A DNA stretch of 64,000 nucleotides, taken from positions 20,897,018 to 20,961,017 of the forward strand of contig CM055094.1 of the NCBI GenBank assembly GCA_029204225.1. Reading direction: 5' to 3'. The first letter of the stretch is position 1. Each line of letters starts with the position of its first letter. The DNA is from Diphasiastrum complanatum. Taxonomy: Eukaryota > Streptophyta > Lycopodiopsida > Lycopodiales > Lycopodiaceae. Under the pieces are notes generated by a model. It had not been told where the DNA came from. It did no database searches and was given only the letters and a program-made list of their open reading frames with translations. A program made the translations under genes and the position numbers. Positions 34,041 through 46,075 of the stretch are shown here, one piece after another.

Positions 34041-35600
34041 AAGTGAGTTGTACTCGCTTTCCATAGCTTCTTGCCACTTCATAGCATCCTCGGAGTTAAT
34101 TGCTTCGGCTAGGCTCTTTGGTTCTTTTGATGAAGTCCAAAATGATTGAGGTGCATACCTCTCAGAAACGGTCCGAGTCCATGAGGATCTGCGGACGTTT
34201 GGTTGACTAGGATGCGATGATGCTTCTTCTTGAATTTCTCCAGATCTGCTCGAGCTAGCTTGGTCTGGTCTAATGACAGGTACTGTCGGCTGCTGGGCTT
34301 CTGTTGTTGTAGCTGCAGGTTCTGTAGAAGGAATATCAACGTTGGAAGAATCCATGCTACGTAAAATTGAATAAATGACATAGCATCATTTATTGATGGC
34401 TGTTTAAAATCATAGTATGTATGTTCTTGAAATATTACATCCCTAGAGACAAATACTACATTGGTGGATGGATCATAAACTTTATAAGCTTTATGTTCAT
34501 CAAGATAGCCAATGAAAATACATTTATTTGTCTTACGATCTAGCTTCTTCCTAAGCTGTTTAGGAATGTGAACAAAACATATACAACCAAATATTTTTAA
34601 ATGGCTGACACTAGGCTCGCGTCCATGCCAAACTTCATAAGGAGTTTTGTTGTTGACGGCTGTGGTGCTAGATTGGTTCTATAAGTAACAAGCTGTGGCA
34701 GTAGCTTCTGCCCAGAACTTCGCAGGTAGATGTGATTGATGTAGCATGGATCTGGCTGAGTTGAGAAGAGTTCGATTCTTCCTTTCTGCAATCCCGTTCT
34801 GTTGAGGTGAATAGGAAGTGGTGAACCATGTAGTCGGACATCTCGTTAGAGAGATATTCGCCGCCACCATCAGTTCGGAGTGCCTTCACTTTTGTAGATG
34901 TTTGGGTCTCAACCATCGCCTTGAATCTTTTGAAGCATTCAAAGGCTTCAGATTTGTGCTTAATGAACATGACTGTAGACCATCTAGAATAATCATCTAT
35001 GAAAGTGATAAAATAGATTGCATCTCCTAAGGACAGAGTTAGCATTGGACCACAAAGATTGCTATGTACAAGATCCAATACATGCTTTGTTTTGATGGAA
35101 TGTGATTTGGGAGACTTGCTTCTAGAGTGTTTGCCATAGACGCATGATTCACAAAAGAAATATTTCCTATCTAATGAAGAAGGGAAATACAATCCATCAA
35201 CTAAGTTATTACAACATATATAGAAAAGTGATCTTGTATTCACGTGTCCAAATTGACTATGCCACAAAATAGCATTATTGTTTACATTTTCATTAGAGAT
35301 GCTAGCTAATGAAACTGAATTAGAGAGTACGTAAAGATTTTCGACTCTAGTGCATGTAGTCAGAGTGATATCTTCATCGAAGATTGTACACTGCTCAGAT
35401 GAGAAAGTAACATTGTAGCCCTCATCATTTAACTTAGATATTGATAACAGGTTCTTTGATAGCCGAGGAACGTGGTCTTTGTTGCCATTGCTGTAAGCCA
35501 TTAACAAATGTGTATCTTGAATTCCGTCGCATCGGAGGAGTCTGGCTGATGCTGTTGTTGCTTCTTTGCCTTGTTGTAGATGTAAATGCGACACTCCTTG
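34041..35600 (-). pseudogene. Ty1-copia remnant 3: integrase to start of RT
   Basis: Minus strand. Protease end (LLSISKLNDEGYNVTFSSEQ), integrase zinc region (WHSQFGHVN ... CESCVYGKHSRSKSP) and catalytic core with FITFIDDYSRW and LRTDGGGEYLS. After a frameshift near 34800, YSPQQNGIAERKNR and the IFGCICFVHIPKQLRKK segment follow. RT opens with LAEAINSEDAMKWQEAMESE at about 34110 and is cut at 34040. This differs in sequence from remnants 1, 2 and 4, so it is a second Copia family. It is non-functional. Confidence 0.85.
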
Positions 35601-35875
35601 ATGTTGTGATTGGCTCTATTGCGCTATCTACAGAAAAGCTTCTTGCGCGATCCACTATTCTCACCTTGAGTGTGAGGCTTCTGCTGTTGCTGTTGCACTT
35701 GATTCTTGCCCTTGGAATAGTCTTTCTTCTTGGTGTACAGGGTCATGGATTTGTCTTTGATGGATAGGCCGTTGGACTTTCTTCGCATTTCTTCCTGAAG
35801 AAGATGACCGATCACCTTTTGAAGAGTGAGGCCGGGTTGTGTGGAGATCATCACCCCTTTAGCAATCATCTTGCC
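35601..35875 (-). pseudogene. Copia gag C-terminal fragment joined to remnant 4
   Basis: Minus reading LQKVIGHLLQEEMRRKSNG, then SKGKNQVQQQQQKPHTQG. It is probably the gag end of the remnant 3 family. It continues in frame from the protease of remnant 4 at about 35870, so two Copia families are fused here. Confidence 0.5.
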
Positions 35876-37027
35876 ATCCTTCTTGATGTTACATGTATTT
35901 GTGGCAAACTCCACAATCAAAACATTGTCAAGCAATTGCCCTACACTAAGCAAGTTCTTAGTGATACTGAAAATGTAAAGCACTCCATCAATCTTGATCT
36001 TCCTTGAAGATCCCAAGCATAAAGGTATGGATCCTATTCCTTCTATCTTATAAGCATAATTATTTGCTGTAAAAATTTACGTCATAAGTCCTTCATAGGT
36101 AGATAAGGTTGAGAAATACTCCCTCTTACTTGTCATGTGGGAGGTAGCCCCACTATCTATCCACCAAGGGTCTTCACCTCTTATGCTTGAAGATGAGAAA
36201 CTTGACATCATGACAAAATCTTCATGAGAGCTCTCCTCTTCCTCTTGACCAAGGTTTGCTTGACTATGAGTTTGCTTCTTCTTGAAGCATTCCGAGGCAT
36301 AGTGCCCCGTCTTGCCATAAAAGTAGCATTTGATCTTCGACTTATCCTTCTTTGGCTTGCTCGAGCTTTGACTTGGTTTTTCTTGAATGCAACACCTTTG
36401 CCTTTGGATTTTCTCTTGATCTTGATGAAAAGAGCCTTGTCATCTCCATCATTGAGGGATAGCTTCTCCATCCTTGACTTGATGTGAGTTCTCCTACTCT
36501 CCTCGGCCATGAGGACTCCTTGGAGATCTTCAAGTGAAGGCAACTTTCCCATGATTGCATAGCCTTGCACCAAGTTAGCAAAATCCATACTTAAACCATT
36601 CAAGATTGGTTGAACAAGTTCACTTTCCTTAATGGAATCTCCTATGTAAGCAAGCTCTTTGTTTAAGTCCTTAACTCTCAGCACATATGGATTTGATTCT
36701 TCAAGGATAGCAAACTTGAAGTATTCTTTGATTCATATATCTTTTGAAGAGTTTCCCATGATTCTTGAGCCAAGATGCAAGCACCTACCTCATTAAGAAG
36801 CTCATGAGCTACATTCATTTTATACAATGGAGAGCAACCTTGCACCTCCATTTGTATTTTGTAGCTTCTTGAGGGTGAATAGGCTCATCCTCTTCGCCAC
36901 TCACTATATCCATTAGATCTTGTAAAATAAGGATTGATTCCATTCTTAGCTTCAAAATCAAATAATTAGAAGCATTCAATCTATCATGTGAATCCAAAAG
37001 ATATGCATTCATTGATCTCGACTTCAC
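35876..37027 (-). pseudogene. Ty1-copia remnant 4: gag and protease
   Basis: Minus strand. UBN2-type gag from 37027 (LNASNYLILKLRMESILILQ), continuing as LNKELAYIGDSIKESELVQP and LSMDFANLVQGYAIMGKLPS. A zinc knuckle (CYFYGKTGHYASECF, first Cys pair partly lost) follows near 36310. The protease active site (SGATSHMTSK) is at about 36140 and the protease end at 35880. Gag is less broken than in remnant 2. The element is cut at 35870 by the remnant 3 family. Confidence 0.8.
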
Positions 37028-38160
37028 AAGGATATAGGATTGACCTAACCTGAACCAAAAGGAATCATATGCACATAAATATGCCTCTTCAAATCATTCC
37101 TACAAGATCAGTTGAATCATCATGCAATAATCAATCCAAATATCTCACAAATCAAGCAAAATTGAACACAATCTTGACTAGAATTGCATTCACTTGATGA
37201 GCACTTGTCAAAAACTTTGGGCTGACCCTAAAATTTAATCTCTAAGATCTCAATAAGTCTAAGAACTAACTATTATAGTACCAAAGATAAGGATCTACCT
37301 TCCTTTTGATTGATTGAAAACTACGTTGCAGACCTACGTGGTAGACCTATGTCCCTTTGTGTGAATATTTCCTGGATCCAAACATCTAGTGTGTGGCTAT
37401 TAGGCTAGAGATAGCATGATATATTAATCTCAACATCAATTGGAGCAGCTTCCGATCCACTTGAACACGAAACTTACAAGATTATTTGCTTCATGATGTA
37501 AATGTGAATCCAACTTATCAACAGTGTGATTCCCTAGTGCACAATGTATCACTATCATCACGTGGTAGAAAGTGATTCACTTTTGTGCATATGTTCCATA
37601 GAGATGTGAGACACTTTACCGCAAATAGGCTTGAAAAAATTGGAAGGTAATTTGGTTGTACAAGAAGCAAGCGTTAAAGATTGTGCTCTCTTTCTCTTAC
37701 CTTAAATGGTGCAAAAAAACTACTAGAATATCGAACCAATAATATCACAAGCTACATTCATATGTGCTAAGATAACACAAAAGTGCAGCACAATTTGCTT
37801 ATAATAGGCTACTTGCAAATGATCATAATCATCGTGAGCTGCAAACTCGATCTTTGCCATTACAAATTAGCCTACACTTGGTATAAATAGCATCATTTCC
37901 ACCAAAAAGAAACTTTCAGAGGAAGTTGATTTGTAGAAAAACTAGAACTTCAACCTCATAAAACTCTTTAAGAATCTAGGTCCTTAATTTTCTCATTTGG
38001 TGTAGCTATGTATGTAAGCAAATGTTGCAGAACATTACAAAAAGTCACAATATCATGCTTTACAACCATGCTGCCATGCATGCTTTTTAGGAAATGAAAA
38101 CAAACTCTGATGGGAGAAGATTTGACGCTGGCACTTCCTTCGTCAGGCATGGAAATGGAA
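37028..38160 (+). repeat. Spacer of Copia/Q block, reversed
   Basis: Reverse complement of 24480-25600, with GTCCCTTTGTGTGAATATTT and CTTTCAGAGGAAGTTGAT. No gene is seen. Confidence 0.5.
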
Positions 38161-38410
38161 TTCAGAAACTTTGAAAACCTATAGCTTCAAATGATCGATT
38201 TTCCATCTTTTAGTGGCTATCTATCATTCGCTACGACCGTGCTTGATTACTCCTTCGCATCCTTGGACACCATCTACATACATCCACCATGGATCCGGAG
38301 CGCCATCATCATCCATTTTCAAAAACCCTAAGCTACCGAGATCTGCTACATTACACAAAAATCATCACATCTAGCACGAGCTAAATACTGAGGGGTAGTG
38401 CTACTAGAGC
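38161..38410 (+). promoter_or_regulatory. Gene Q leader, copy
   Basis: Same leader as 28101-28349. Confidence 0.35.
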
Positions 38411-38914
38411 TTGTCAAAACCACACTTTCGCCACCGACCTCGATTGCGAGACCACTTCATGCTAGTAGATAAAAGCGTGGGAGACTCCCTCAGAACCAGC
38501 CAAGAATACCAACTCTACTTCCAGGCCTATTGCAACAGATTCCATGCAAACGGCTTCTCAAAAGAGAAAGAGTTGCTTCTCTCCACAAGGGCCAACTACA
38601 AAGTCGGCCTAGTGAAGCTTACATCGAGAAAGACACCCTCGATACAAGCGAAGCGTCATGCTTCATTAGATGAAACAGACTCGAATGATATGGATTTTAC
38701 ATTCGAGGAGTTCCATGGCCCAAAAGGGCTGTCTAAGAAATGCCACGTAAGAGAGAGAAAATCGTCGAATTTTGAAACTCCGACCGAGTTTTTGGTCTGC
38801 CCGCACAACTCCGATGACTTGACCTCACTAGTAATGTATGTAGTTAATTGGAAGTTGGGTAGTCGCAACGCGTGGGATCCATACTTCAAGATTCTATTTT
38901 CTACCATTAACTAA
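38411..38914 (+). pseudogene. Rearranged gene Q fragment fused to other coding-like DNA
   Basis: A single 167-codon frame. Its first part is Q (VGDSLRTSQEYQLYFQAYCN, SKEKELLLSTRANYK, IQAKRHASLDETDSNDMDF) with deletions. From about 38697 it becomes a non-Q sequence (EEFHGPKGLSKKCHVRERKS, WKLGSRNAWDPYFKILFSTI) and ends at 38914. The second half is not found elsewhere in the window and not recognised. Confidence 0.4.
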
Positions 38915-39387
38915 CATGACTTCTCATGTAAATGCAAATCGTATTGCACATCAAAGTTTTCTTTCCATCTACTAAAGCGTTTACCTCAAAGAAAAATAGT
39001 CTTATCGATCTGCAAATCATGGCAAGAAACTTTGAATATTTTGGAACACAATGAGCGCCAACATGAATCTAAATTTTTGAAATTCAGAAAATACGGAGTG
39101 TGTTGGATCAAATGGAGCAGCAAGGTTATCTCAAACTTTTGCAGTTCAAAAATTTGCAATTTCAATACACATCTATTGAAAAAATATTTTGCTTATTTTG
39201 CTCATAACTGCAAAGCTTTGATTTTGCATATAAAGCAAGAAACATGGAGTGTGATGGATCAAAAAGAGCGCCAAGGTCATTTCAAACTTTTCCAATTAAT
39301 TTTTTTTTATAATTAAGACAAGTTTTAATAGCTTACAAGATATATAACAAGTGGGTTTTCTACTAGATTAATCTATCGATTATTAAG
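38915..39387. other. Upstream region of gene Y
   Basis: AT-rich, with two related phrases (GGAGTGTGxTGGATCAAA near 39096 and 39245) suggesting a local duplication of about 150 bp. No assigned promoter. Confidence 0.4.
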
Positions 39388-41098
39388 ATGTCTAAATATT
39401 ATCTCCATATTGATCTTCCCACAGAATATGCTCCACTGTCGAGAAAAAATCTGAAAGGATCCACCTTACCAGCTCACCAAAGGACGAAAGACAGGAAACA
39501 TTGTGATCTATGGGTTGATGGAAGTTTGTATCCAATCGATCCAAGCTCAATGCAACATCCAAATTTTAGATCGGTCACAGAACTCATACTGTTTTTGTGT
39601 GAAGGACACAATGGTCTATTGGGTTATTGTGAAAGATTGAAAAGTTATGGCATTAGTAATTCAATGAAAAAAATCCACTATTTGGAAAATATGTTGAATG
39701 GCTTGCTTACTGACTACCGAGAAAAAGAAACTTTTTTTTGCAAACTAAAAAAGAAAATGAAATCTTGAAGATAGATAATTCTCGTTTGCAAGATATTATA
39801 TTAAACCTCAACCAAGGAACTGACAATATGAAACTAATTGTACAAACATTGTGTACCTCATATTGTCAAATAAATGTAGAAGTAAACCCATTACGGAAGA
39901 AAATACTGAACAATAAGCGAAAAAGTGTTATTTTAAAAAGTATTGATGAGCTCTCAACAAGTGGGGGTCAACGGACAAAAAGAATATATGCTTTCAAGTA
40001 AGATTATGTTTTAAAATATTCATGTGTCTTGTTTCATCTAGCACATCAATGGTTGTGAATTGTTTTTTTTCTAAATCTTATTTTTGTTTTGCAGAGCAGC
40101 TTCAGTCACCAATGAAAATCCGAAAGACAAGGACATGATTGGAAAGTCTTTGAGTGCAGTACTTACAGCCCAGTCAACGAGTCTACTTGGAAATCAACGA
40201 TATTCTCGAATCAAGTCCAAGATTGCAAAGGCCCCTATGGGCGAAGTCGGCAAGATCATTGACCGAAAATTGATACAAGGAGCATGTATGTGATTATTCT
40301 GGTTTTAGCAGGGATGCATATGACACAATGTTTAAAATTATCAAAGAGGCATTTGGACAAGTACATATAAAACAATTTTCTATTCCTCGACCCTTTCAAA
40401 TCAAATTAGAGAGTGATGTGTTAAACAGGGGTTTGCAAAACATCATTGGTATTCCTTACCATATCAATGAAATTTATAACTCAAAACATGGCACTTTGTC
40501 ATATGATTCTACAAACAATATGTTTGTAGATCTGAATCATTTACAGAGATTTATTGTAAAGTTTTATGGAATCACAAACGAAATTGTTGAAAAATTGATA
40601 TTAGTTCTCCAAGTTAGATGAATCAGAAGTAATAAAGGGACAAAAGCTGGAAAGGGCCAGTGTTACACTTATGAATGGAACATTAAGCAATATGATAAAC
40701 TCGGAGAGTCTTAATTTCAGTGTGCAGTCCGAAAATAATATTTGGTGGCTGGCAGCTTTCCAGGTTTAAATCTATTCTATTGAGTACTAGCAACTAATTC
40801 ATTTCAAGAATTAATGGTTTTGTGTTTTAAGCTAAAATTGTTTTGTTATTATAGGTCTGAGTTCAATTCTCTTCAAATAGTTCATGATTTTGTGTTTCAA
40901 ACAGGTTTTAAAGAAGATCATGAAATTCAATTTTGGATTTTTAGTAAAACAGAATATCCACAGATAATTAAGAATCATATGAGCGACACACCACTCAATG
41001 TTCCTAGAATAGGTGATTTTAAGGTGGAATGGTATTTGGTTCACACACCAAGGGCTACATGGAGTGAAAATCCAAAACTTAGCGAAATGTTTTAACTG
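39388..41098 (+). pseudogene. Gene Y: intron-containing gene, unrecognised, frameshifted
   Basis: Begins MSKYYLHIDLPTEYAPLSRK at 39388. A shift in a run of T near 39738 moves it to a coiled-coil-like frame (TKKENEILKIDNSRLQDIIL). An intron at 39998-40094 is well supported: the donor CAA/GTAAGA and acceptor TTTTGCAG join in frame as AFK-AAS. The next exon has a TGTA duplication near 40288, then SGFSRDAYDTMFKIIKEAFG, a one-base shift near 40612 and ESEVIKGQKLERAS. A second intron-like stretch is at about 40764-40854, and the last exon (VHDFVFQTGFKE, LSEMF) ends at 41095. Function is not recognised. It is possibly a recent pseudogene of a host gene; the first and third shifts could be sequencing errors. 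Confidence 0.5.
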
Positions 41099-41189
41099 AT
41101 CAAACAACATTTATATAGCTAAAACCAATAAAACCCAAGCCGTACACTCGTCGATCCAACAACGGATCAGATCTATGGCGCGTAATACA

Positions 41190-41575
41190 ACCGTCCACAC
41201 GTGTGAGACCTCACGTGCTACAATACACGTCAATCTGCCATTCGGCCACATGCCCACACGTGTGAGCTAAGACGTTCCAGAACACACGTCACCAAACCAT
41301 TCGACCACATGGCCACATGTGCAAGTTTCACACGTGCGGATACATAAGTGTGGTCCCACACGTCAGTTATTGATTGGGCCACGTGACCACACATGCGAGC
41401 CGATACGTGCAAGAACACATGTCGCTGATCCATTCGGCCACGTGTCCCCACATGGGATCCCACCCGTGTTGATCCAGACGTGCAGTTTCACACATGCGTA
41501 TACAAACATGTGGTTCCACATGTCAGTTACTGACTGGGCCACGTGTCACTGGGATTTACACGTGCCAACTTTTTT
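41190..41575 (+). promoter_or_regulatory. CACGTG-rich array upstream of H3-like copy 4
   Basis: Same array as 6311-6690, following the end of gene Y by about 90 bp. Full CACGTG motifs include those in CCACACGTGTGAG and GGCCACGTGACC. Confidence 0.5.
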
Positions 41576-41579
41576 CTCC

Positions 41580-41914
41580 TATATAAGTCCATTCACGGGG
41601 ATTGTATAGGTTTTCGCGTAATTTGCTGTCATGTTTGATTGCTTCCATATGACCTACATTCGTGATATCGCCATCATGAGAGCGACCTCGTCTCCAGGCC
41701 TATTCCTTAAACCCTCTCACGTCGTAGCGATATCAGCCTGACTTTCCGAGTATCGCCATCATGCAAGTCCCTGCCTCTCCCCGCCTGTCTTTGCCACTCT
41801 CTCGCGTTGTAGCGATATCACTCTTAGAGTTCTCAGTGTCGCCATTACGCGATATAATTTAGCTCTCTCTTATGCTGTATCTCTGTCCTCACATGGTATG
41901 GATATCCGGCCTCA
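41580..41914 (+). promoter_or_regulatory. TATA box and leader of H3-like copy 4
   Basis: TATATAAG at 41580-41587, then the GATATCGC/GCGATATC leader. The TATA-to-ATG distance is 335 bp. Confidence 0.55.
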
Positions 41915-42372
41915 ATGGCTCGGACGAAGTAAACTGCTAGGCTTACCCATTTTCTTCAACCGTCCCATCCCCAGACATCTGAACCCATACGTCTGCAAAG
42001 ACACGGAAGACCTCGTCTCCATGGTTGAGGGACATCAGGGCCTTGCAGAGGTACACCAAACTTGTGATCCTGAAAGCAGCCTTGTACCGGGCTGTAAGGG
42101 AGGTTACACAAGATATGACCACGCATCTGCCCTATGCAGTGAGGTGGAATATCGCTGCATTGGAGGCCCTCCATATTGCATACGAGGACTTCCAGACAAA
42201 ATTGTTTGAGGATTCGATGCAGTGTTCCATTCATGGCAAGAGGGTGACACTGATGCCCAAGGACATGCTTCTTGTCATGAGGTTTCGAAACACCTATGAC
42301 AGCGTTATGCCACATGGCAAATCATGCAGGCTTGAGGGTTGCCATGTGGCAAGCCATGTAGGCCCACCATAA
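41915..42372 (+). pseudogene. CENH3-like histone H3 pseudogene, copy 4
   Basis: The ATG at 41915 reads MARTK then TAA (CAA in other copies). A one-base deletion near codon 34 (CGTCTCC for CGCCGTCC) moves the frame. From 42025 the histone fold is open and complete: RDIRALQRYTKLVILK, AVREVTQDM, RWNIAALEALHIAYEDF, EDSMQCSIHGKRVTLMPKD. Leu is replaced by Gln in DSMLC. The normal stop is lost and the frame runs into the downstream array to 42372. It is closest to copy 2. The core is longer-preserved than the tail. Confidence 0.8.
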
Positions 42373-43050
42373 CCTTGTATGTCAAGCCAACTGGGCCCTG
42401 TGCCACGTAGGCTTGAGTGGACCTATAGATCTATATATATATATAGGTAGGCTCAAAAGTTGCCACTTGGCAACCCATACAGGCCTACTATAGGCTTGCA
42501 TGGCAGGGCACATAGGCATGGCATATTTCTGATGCTTCCCACGTAAGCATGTCGCAGGCTACCACATAGGCTTGCCATAGGCTTGTGTGGCAAGCAAATC
42601 AAGCTCTGCCATGTAGGCTTGAGTGGATCTAGAGAGAGAGAGCTGGGGCTTCCAAGTTGCCATGTGGCAAGCCATGTAGGCATGTCATGAGATAAACCAT
42701 AGGCTTGCGTGGTAGGCCACATAGGCATGGCATATTTTTGATGCTTCCCACGTAAGCATGTCGTAGGCTACCACATAGGCTTGCCATAGGGTTGTGTGGC
42801 AAGCCAACTAAGCTCTGCCATGTAGGCTTGAGTGGAGCTAGAGAGAGAGAGCTGGGGCTCCCAAGTAGCCATGTGGCAAGCCATGTAGGCCTATCATAGG
42901 CTTTCGTGGTAGGTCATATAGGCATGACATAGGCTTGATGCTAGTATGTTCATGCTGGTATGTTGCAGTCTGTCATATAGGCTTGACATAGGCTTGTGTG
43001 GCAAGCCAACTAAGCTATACCACGTGGGTCTGCCATGTAGGCTTGAGTGG

Positions 43051-43053
<3 letters not shown>
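42373..43053 (+). repeat. ~210-bp tandem array, copy 4
   Basis: Same array as 7476-8196, with repeats at about 42605 and 42815. Confidence 0.8.

Positions 43054-43118
<65 letters not shown>
43054..43118 (+). repeat. (AG)n microsatellite
   Basis: About 65 bp of GA at the conserved site after the array. Confidence 0.95.
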
Positions 43119-43120
<2 letters not shown>

Positions 43121-45021
43121 TTAGTGAGGAGTCACACATGAACTACTTCCCTGTGGTATGGCCTAGCATCAACGTTGAAAAAACTATCTGATGGAGATAA
43201 GAAGGGTCCCAAGCAAATTTCAAATGAGAATCTTGCAGAGAAAGTATAGAAACCACAGTTGGCGAGGGATCCCAAAGAATCGAACTTGAGTGTACAAGCC
43301 TAACAAAAGCGCATACACCAACTCACCACACATGGGAAGATCATTAAATTTGAATTTGAAGAAAAATCGTTGAAATTTTTGTAGATCTATGTTTAACAAA
43401 ATCATATATATTATAATCTTCACACGTGTGGAATCAAGATCTACAATTAAAACAACATTCTACACATAGAAAACCAAGATAGAGAAAATCACATGAGATG
43501 GACATAAGAGATGAATTCTCCAGAAAGAAAGAAACTTTCATGATTATTTCTCCACTTAGGTACAACTATTTATAGCTTCCAAAATGTCATTTGGCCACTT
43601 GCCCCAAACTTGACCTCATTTGGAGACTTCTAGATACTTTATCAAAAACCTAGAAAATCTAGTCTAGATGCAATGTACCAAAATTAGCCAATTAGAATGG
43701 GTCCAAACTCGACCTCATCCACTAATCTACTTGCCAAAGGTAATTAAACCACTATTTAGGCCCTTATTAACAAATATGAAACTAACTCGAAGTTGAGATT
43801 CATTCTGGCCTCCAAAATTGCCAAATGAAAAACCAAACTAGTTGACAATTTTTCACACCATGTCCTCTAGCATCTCCATTGATGAATACAATTATAAGTT
43901 TTTGAAAGCAATGTACCAAAATTAGCCAATTAGAATGGGTCCAAACTCGACCTCATCCACTTATCTACTTGCCAGAGGTAGTTAAACCACTATTTAGGCC
44001 CTTATTAACAAATATGAAACTAACTCGAAGTTGAGATTCATTTTCGCTTCCAAAATTGCCAAATAAAAAACCAAATTAGTTGAAATTTTTTCACACCATG
44101 TCCTCTAGACATCTCCATTGATGAATACAATTTATAAGTTTTTGAAAGCAATTCCGAATGCAATCAGGGTCATGTTTTAGCTCAGTGATCTCTCTTTCAC
44201 ATTACAATAGTTTTTAAAATACATCGTTCTAGGATTCGAGAATGGATTTGGGAATGAATTATATTTCATTGAAGTTTGAACGAGCTTGGAAATTTGAAGA
44301 TTGAATGAAGCTATAATCTAGGATTTTCAAAACTGAAAGTTGTTCATGCAAATTAAGTCATTTTTGTTAATATATTAAAATGTTGTAATCTAGGGTTTCC
44401 AAAAACAAATTGGAAATTTGTTAAAAAAAATGCTTATTCCTTGTTACACGACTAAATAACATATAGTTAAAAAGCATATAATGAATCTATGCTATGTTCC
44501 AAACACATGCAAGTTACATTGCATTCATTCATACTTCACAAATCATTGAAATTTGAATTTGAACGAAATCATTGAAATGAGTAGATCAATGTTTAAATGA
44601 AGTGATAAATAGTATAATCTTCCCATTTAATTCAATTATATTTATATATTATTGGTGCATTAATAGGATGAAAACTCATTATTATTATTTTCTTTGTTTC
44701 TATTGATTCAAGCAAGCACAACTCGTCTAGATGATGACCAGAATGCCTCTAAGGAGAAATAGTTTTTCATTTTTTTTTAATTTTGATTTTTCCTCAAATT
44801 CAAATTTAATGATCTTCCCATGTGTGGTGAGTTGGTGTCTGCACTTTAGTTGGGCTTGTACACTCAAGTTCGATTCTTTGCAATCCCCCCAAATTAATAT
44901 AACCAGTAACATTATTCTCAAAGCATGTACTATGAGCTAAAAACAACACTTGGAGAGTAAAGAGTTAGGAATATGTCAAACACTTTTACACCTAGTATTT
45001 GGCAAGATCGCTTTGCGATAA
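43119..45021. repeat. AT-rich module, copy 4
   Basis: Equivalent of 8226-10137. It includes the 43430 ACACGTGTGGAATCAAG insert shared with copy 2, the 240-bp duplication (about 43671 and 43910) and both tRNA-like segments (minus near 43280-43340, plus near 44820-44880). No gene is seen. Confidence 0.7.
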
Positions 45022-45044
45022 CCCCCCCCCCCCCCCCCCTCCCC
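45022..45044 (+). repeat. Poly(C) tract
   Basis: Eighteen C, T, four C. Confidence 0.95.
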
Positions 45045-46075
45045 AATTCTTAATATAACCAATAACATTATTCTCAAAGCATCTAGTATGAGCTACAAAC
45101 AATACTTGGTAAGTCTTAAGACTTGGAGAGTAAAGAGTTATGCATTTGTCAAATACTTTTACACCTAGCATTTGGCAAGTTAGACACAATGATAGTAATT
45201 ATAAGAATGAGTTAGACAAGCTTGTGAAGCCATCTAGAGGTGATTTGTTGTTTAGTTGCCTAGCTACATATCAAGCTACCCCAAAGTTACCAAACAATTT
45301 ACTATTATTTTGAGTGATAACCATGAAGCTATCATGATTTGAAATGACATCGATATATTAAGCTACTCCCAAGTTGACCCTTTCACAGGAAGCTTCTCTC
45401 TTGAAACTATAGCAAAAAGCTCTTATTCAAAGGAACAATCAAGGGTCGAGTACTTACCATACGAGATGAAGACCAACAAGTAGGGCAAGGAAAGAAGATG
45501 TACGGTTTACTTTGCTATGTGCTTGGAGGTATGCTGAGCATGCTTGGAATATGAAGAACATGTGTTTTCCAAAAATATTAGTAGTCTCACAAAAAGGCTT
45601 GGAGTAACATTAGAATCTGGAAATGGTGCACTTACTTTGGATGGATGATCACTAACAAACAATTTCTGTCTAATCCTTTTGCCGTGATATGTTCCCTCTT
45701 GTCGATATGATATTTTCATTGTGTCTAAATATTTTTTGAACAAAATATGTGTAACCTAATTATTGTTGAATTTGATTTAATGAGCATTAATACATTAAAT
45801 CAAATATCAACGATGAGAACATATATATATACACAACGAGAAGAAGGTATATCTAGATCATAGATTATGAACTAAAGTGGACATTTCAAAAGCAGTGGAG
45901 AGATAGATTAGCATTTGAGTGCCATATACATTAGCCCTAGATGACTATAATGGTCAATCTTAAAAGCTCCAATCAACAAATGTTGATGTTTTCAATGTAC
46001 TCAATTCAAAAAATTGCGCCTAAAGGATTTTCTTCATAACATTTGTTCAGGAATAGTGGGCATCATGCTTATGAT
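45045..46075. repeat. Non-coding spacer, copy 4
   Basis: Same as 10159-11166. No gene is seen. Confidence 0.55.
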
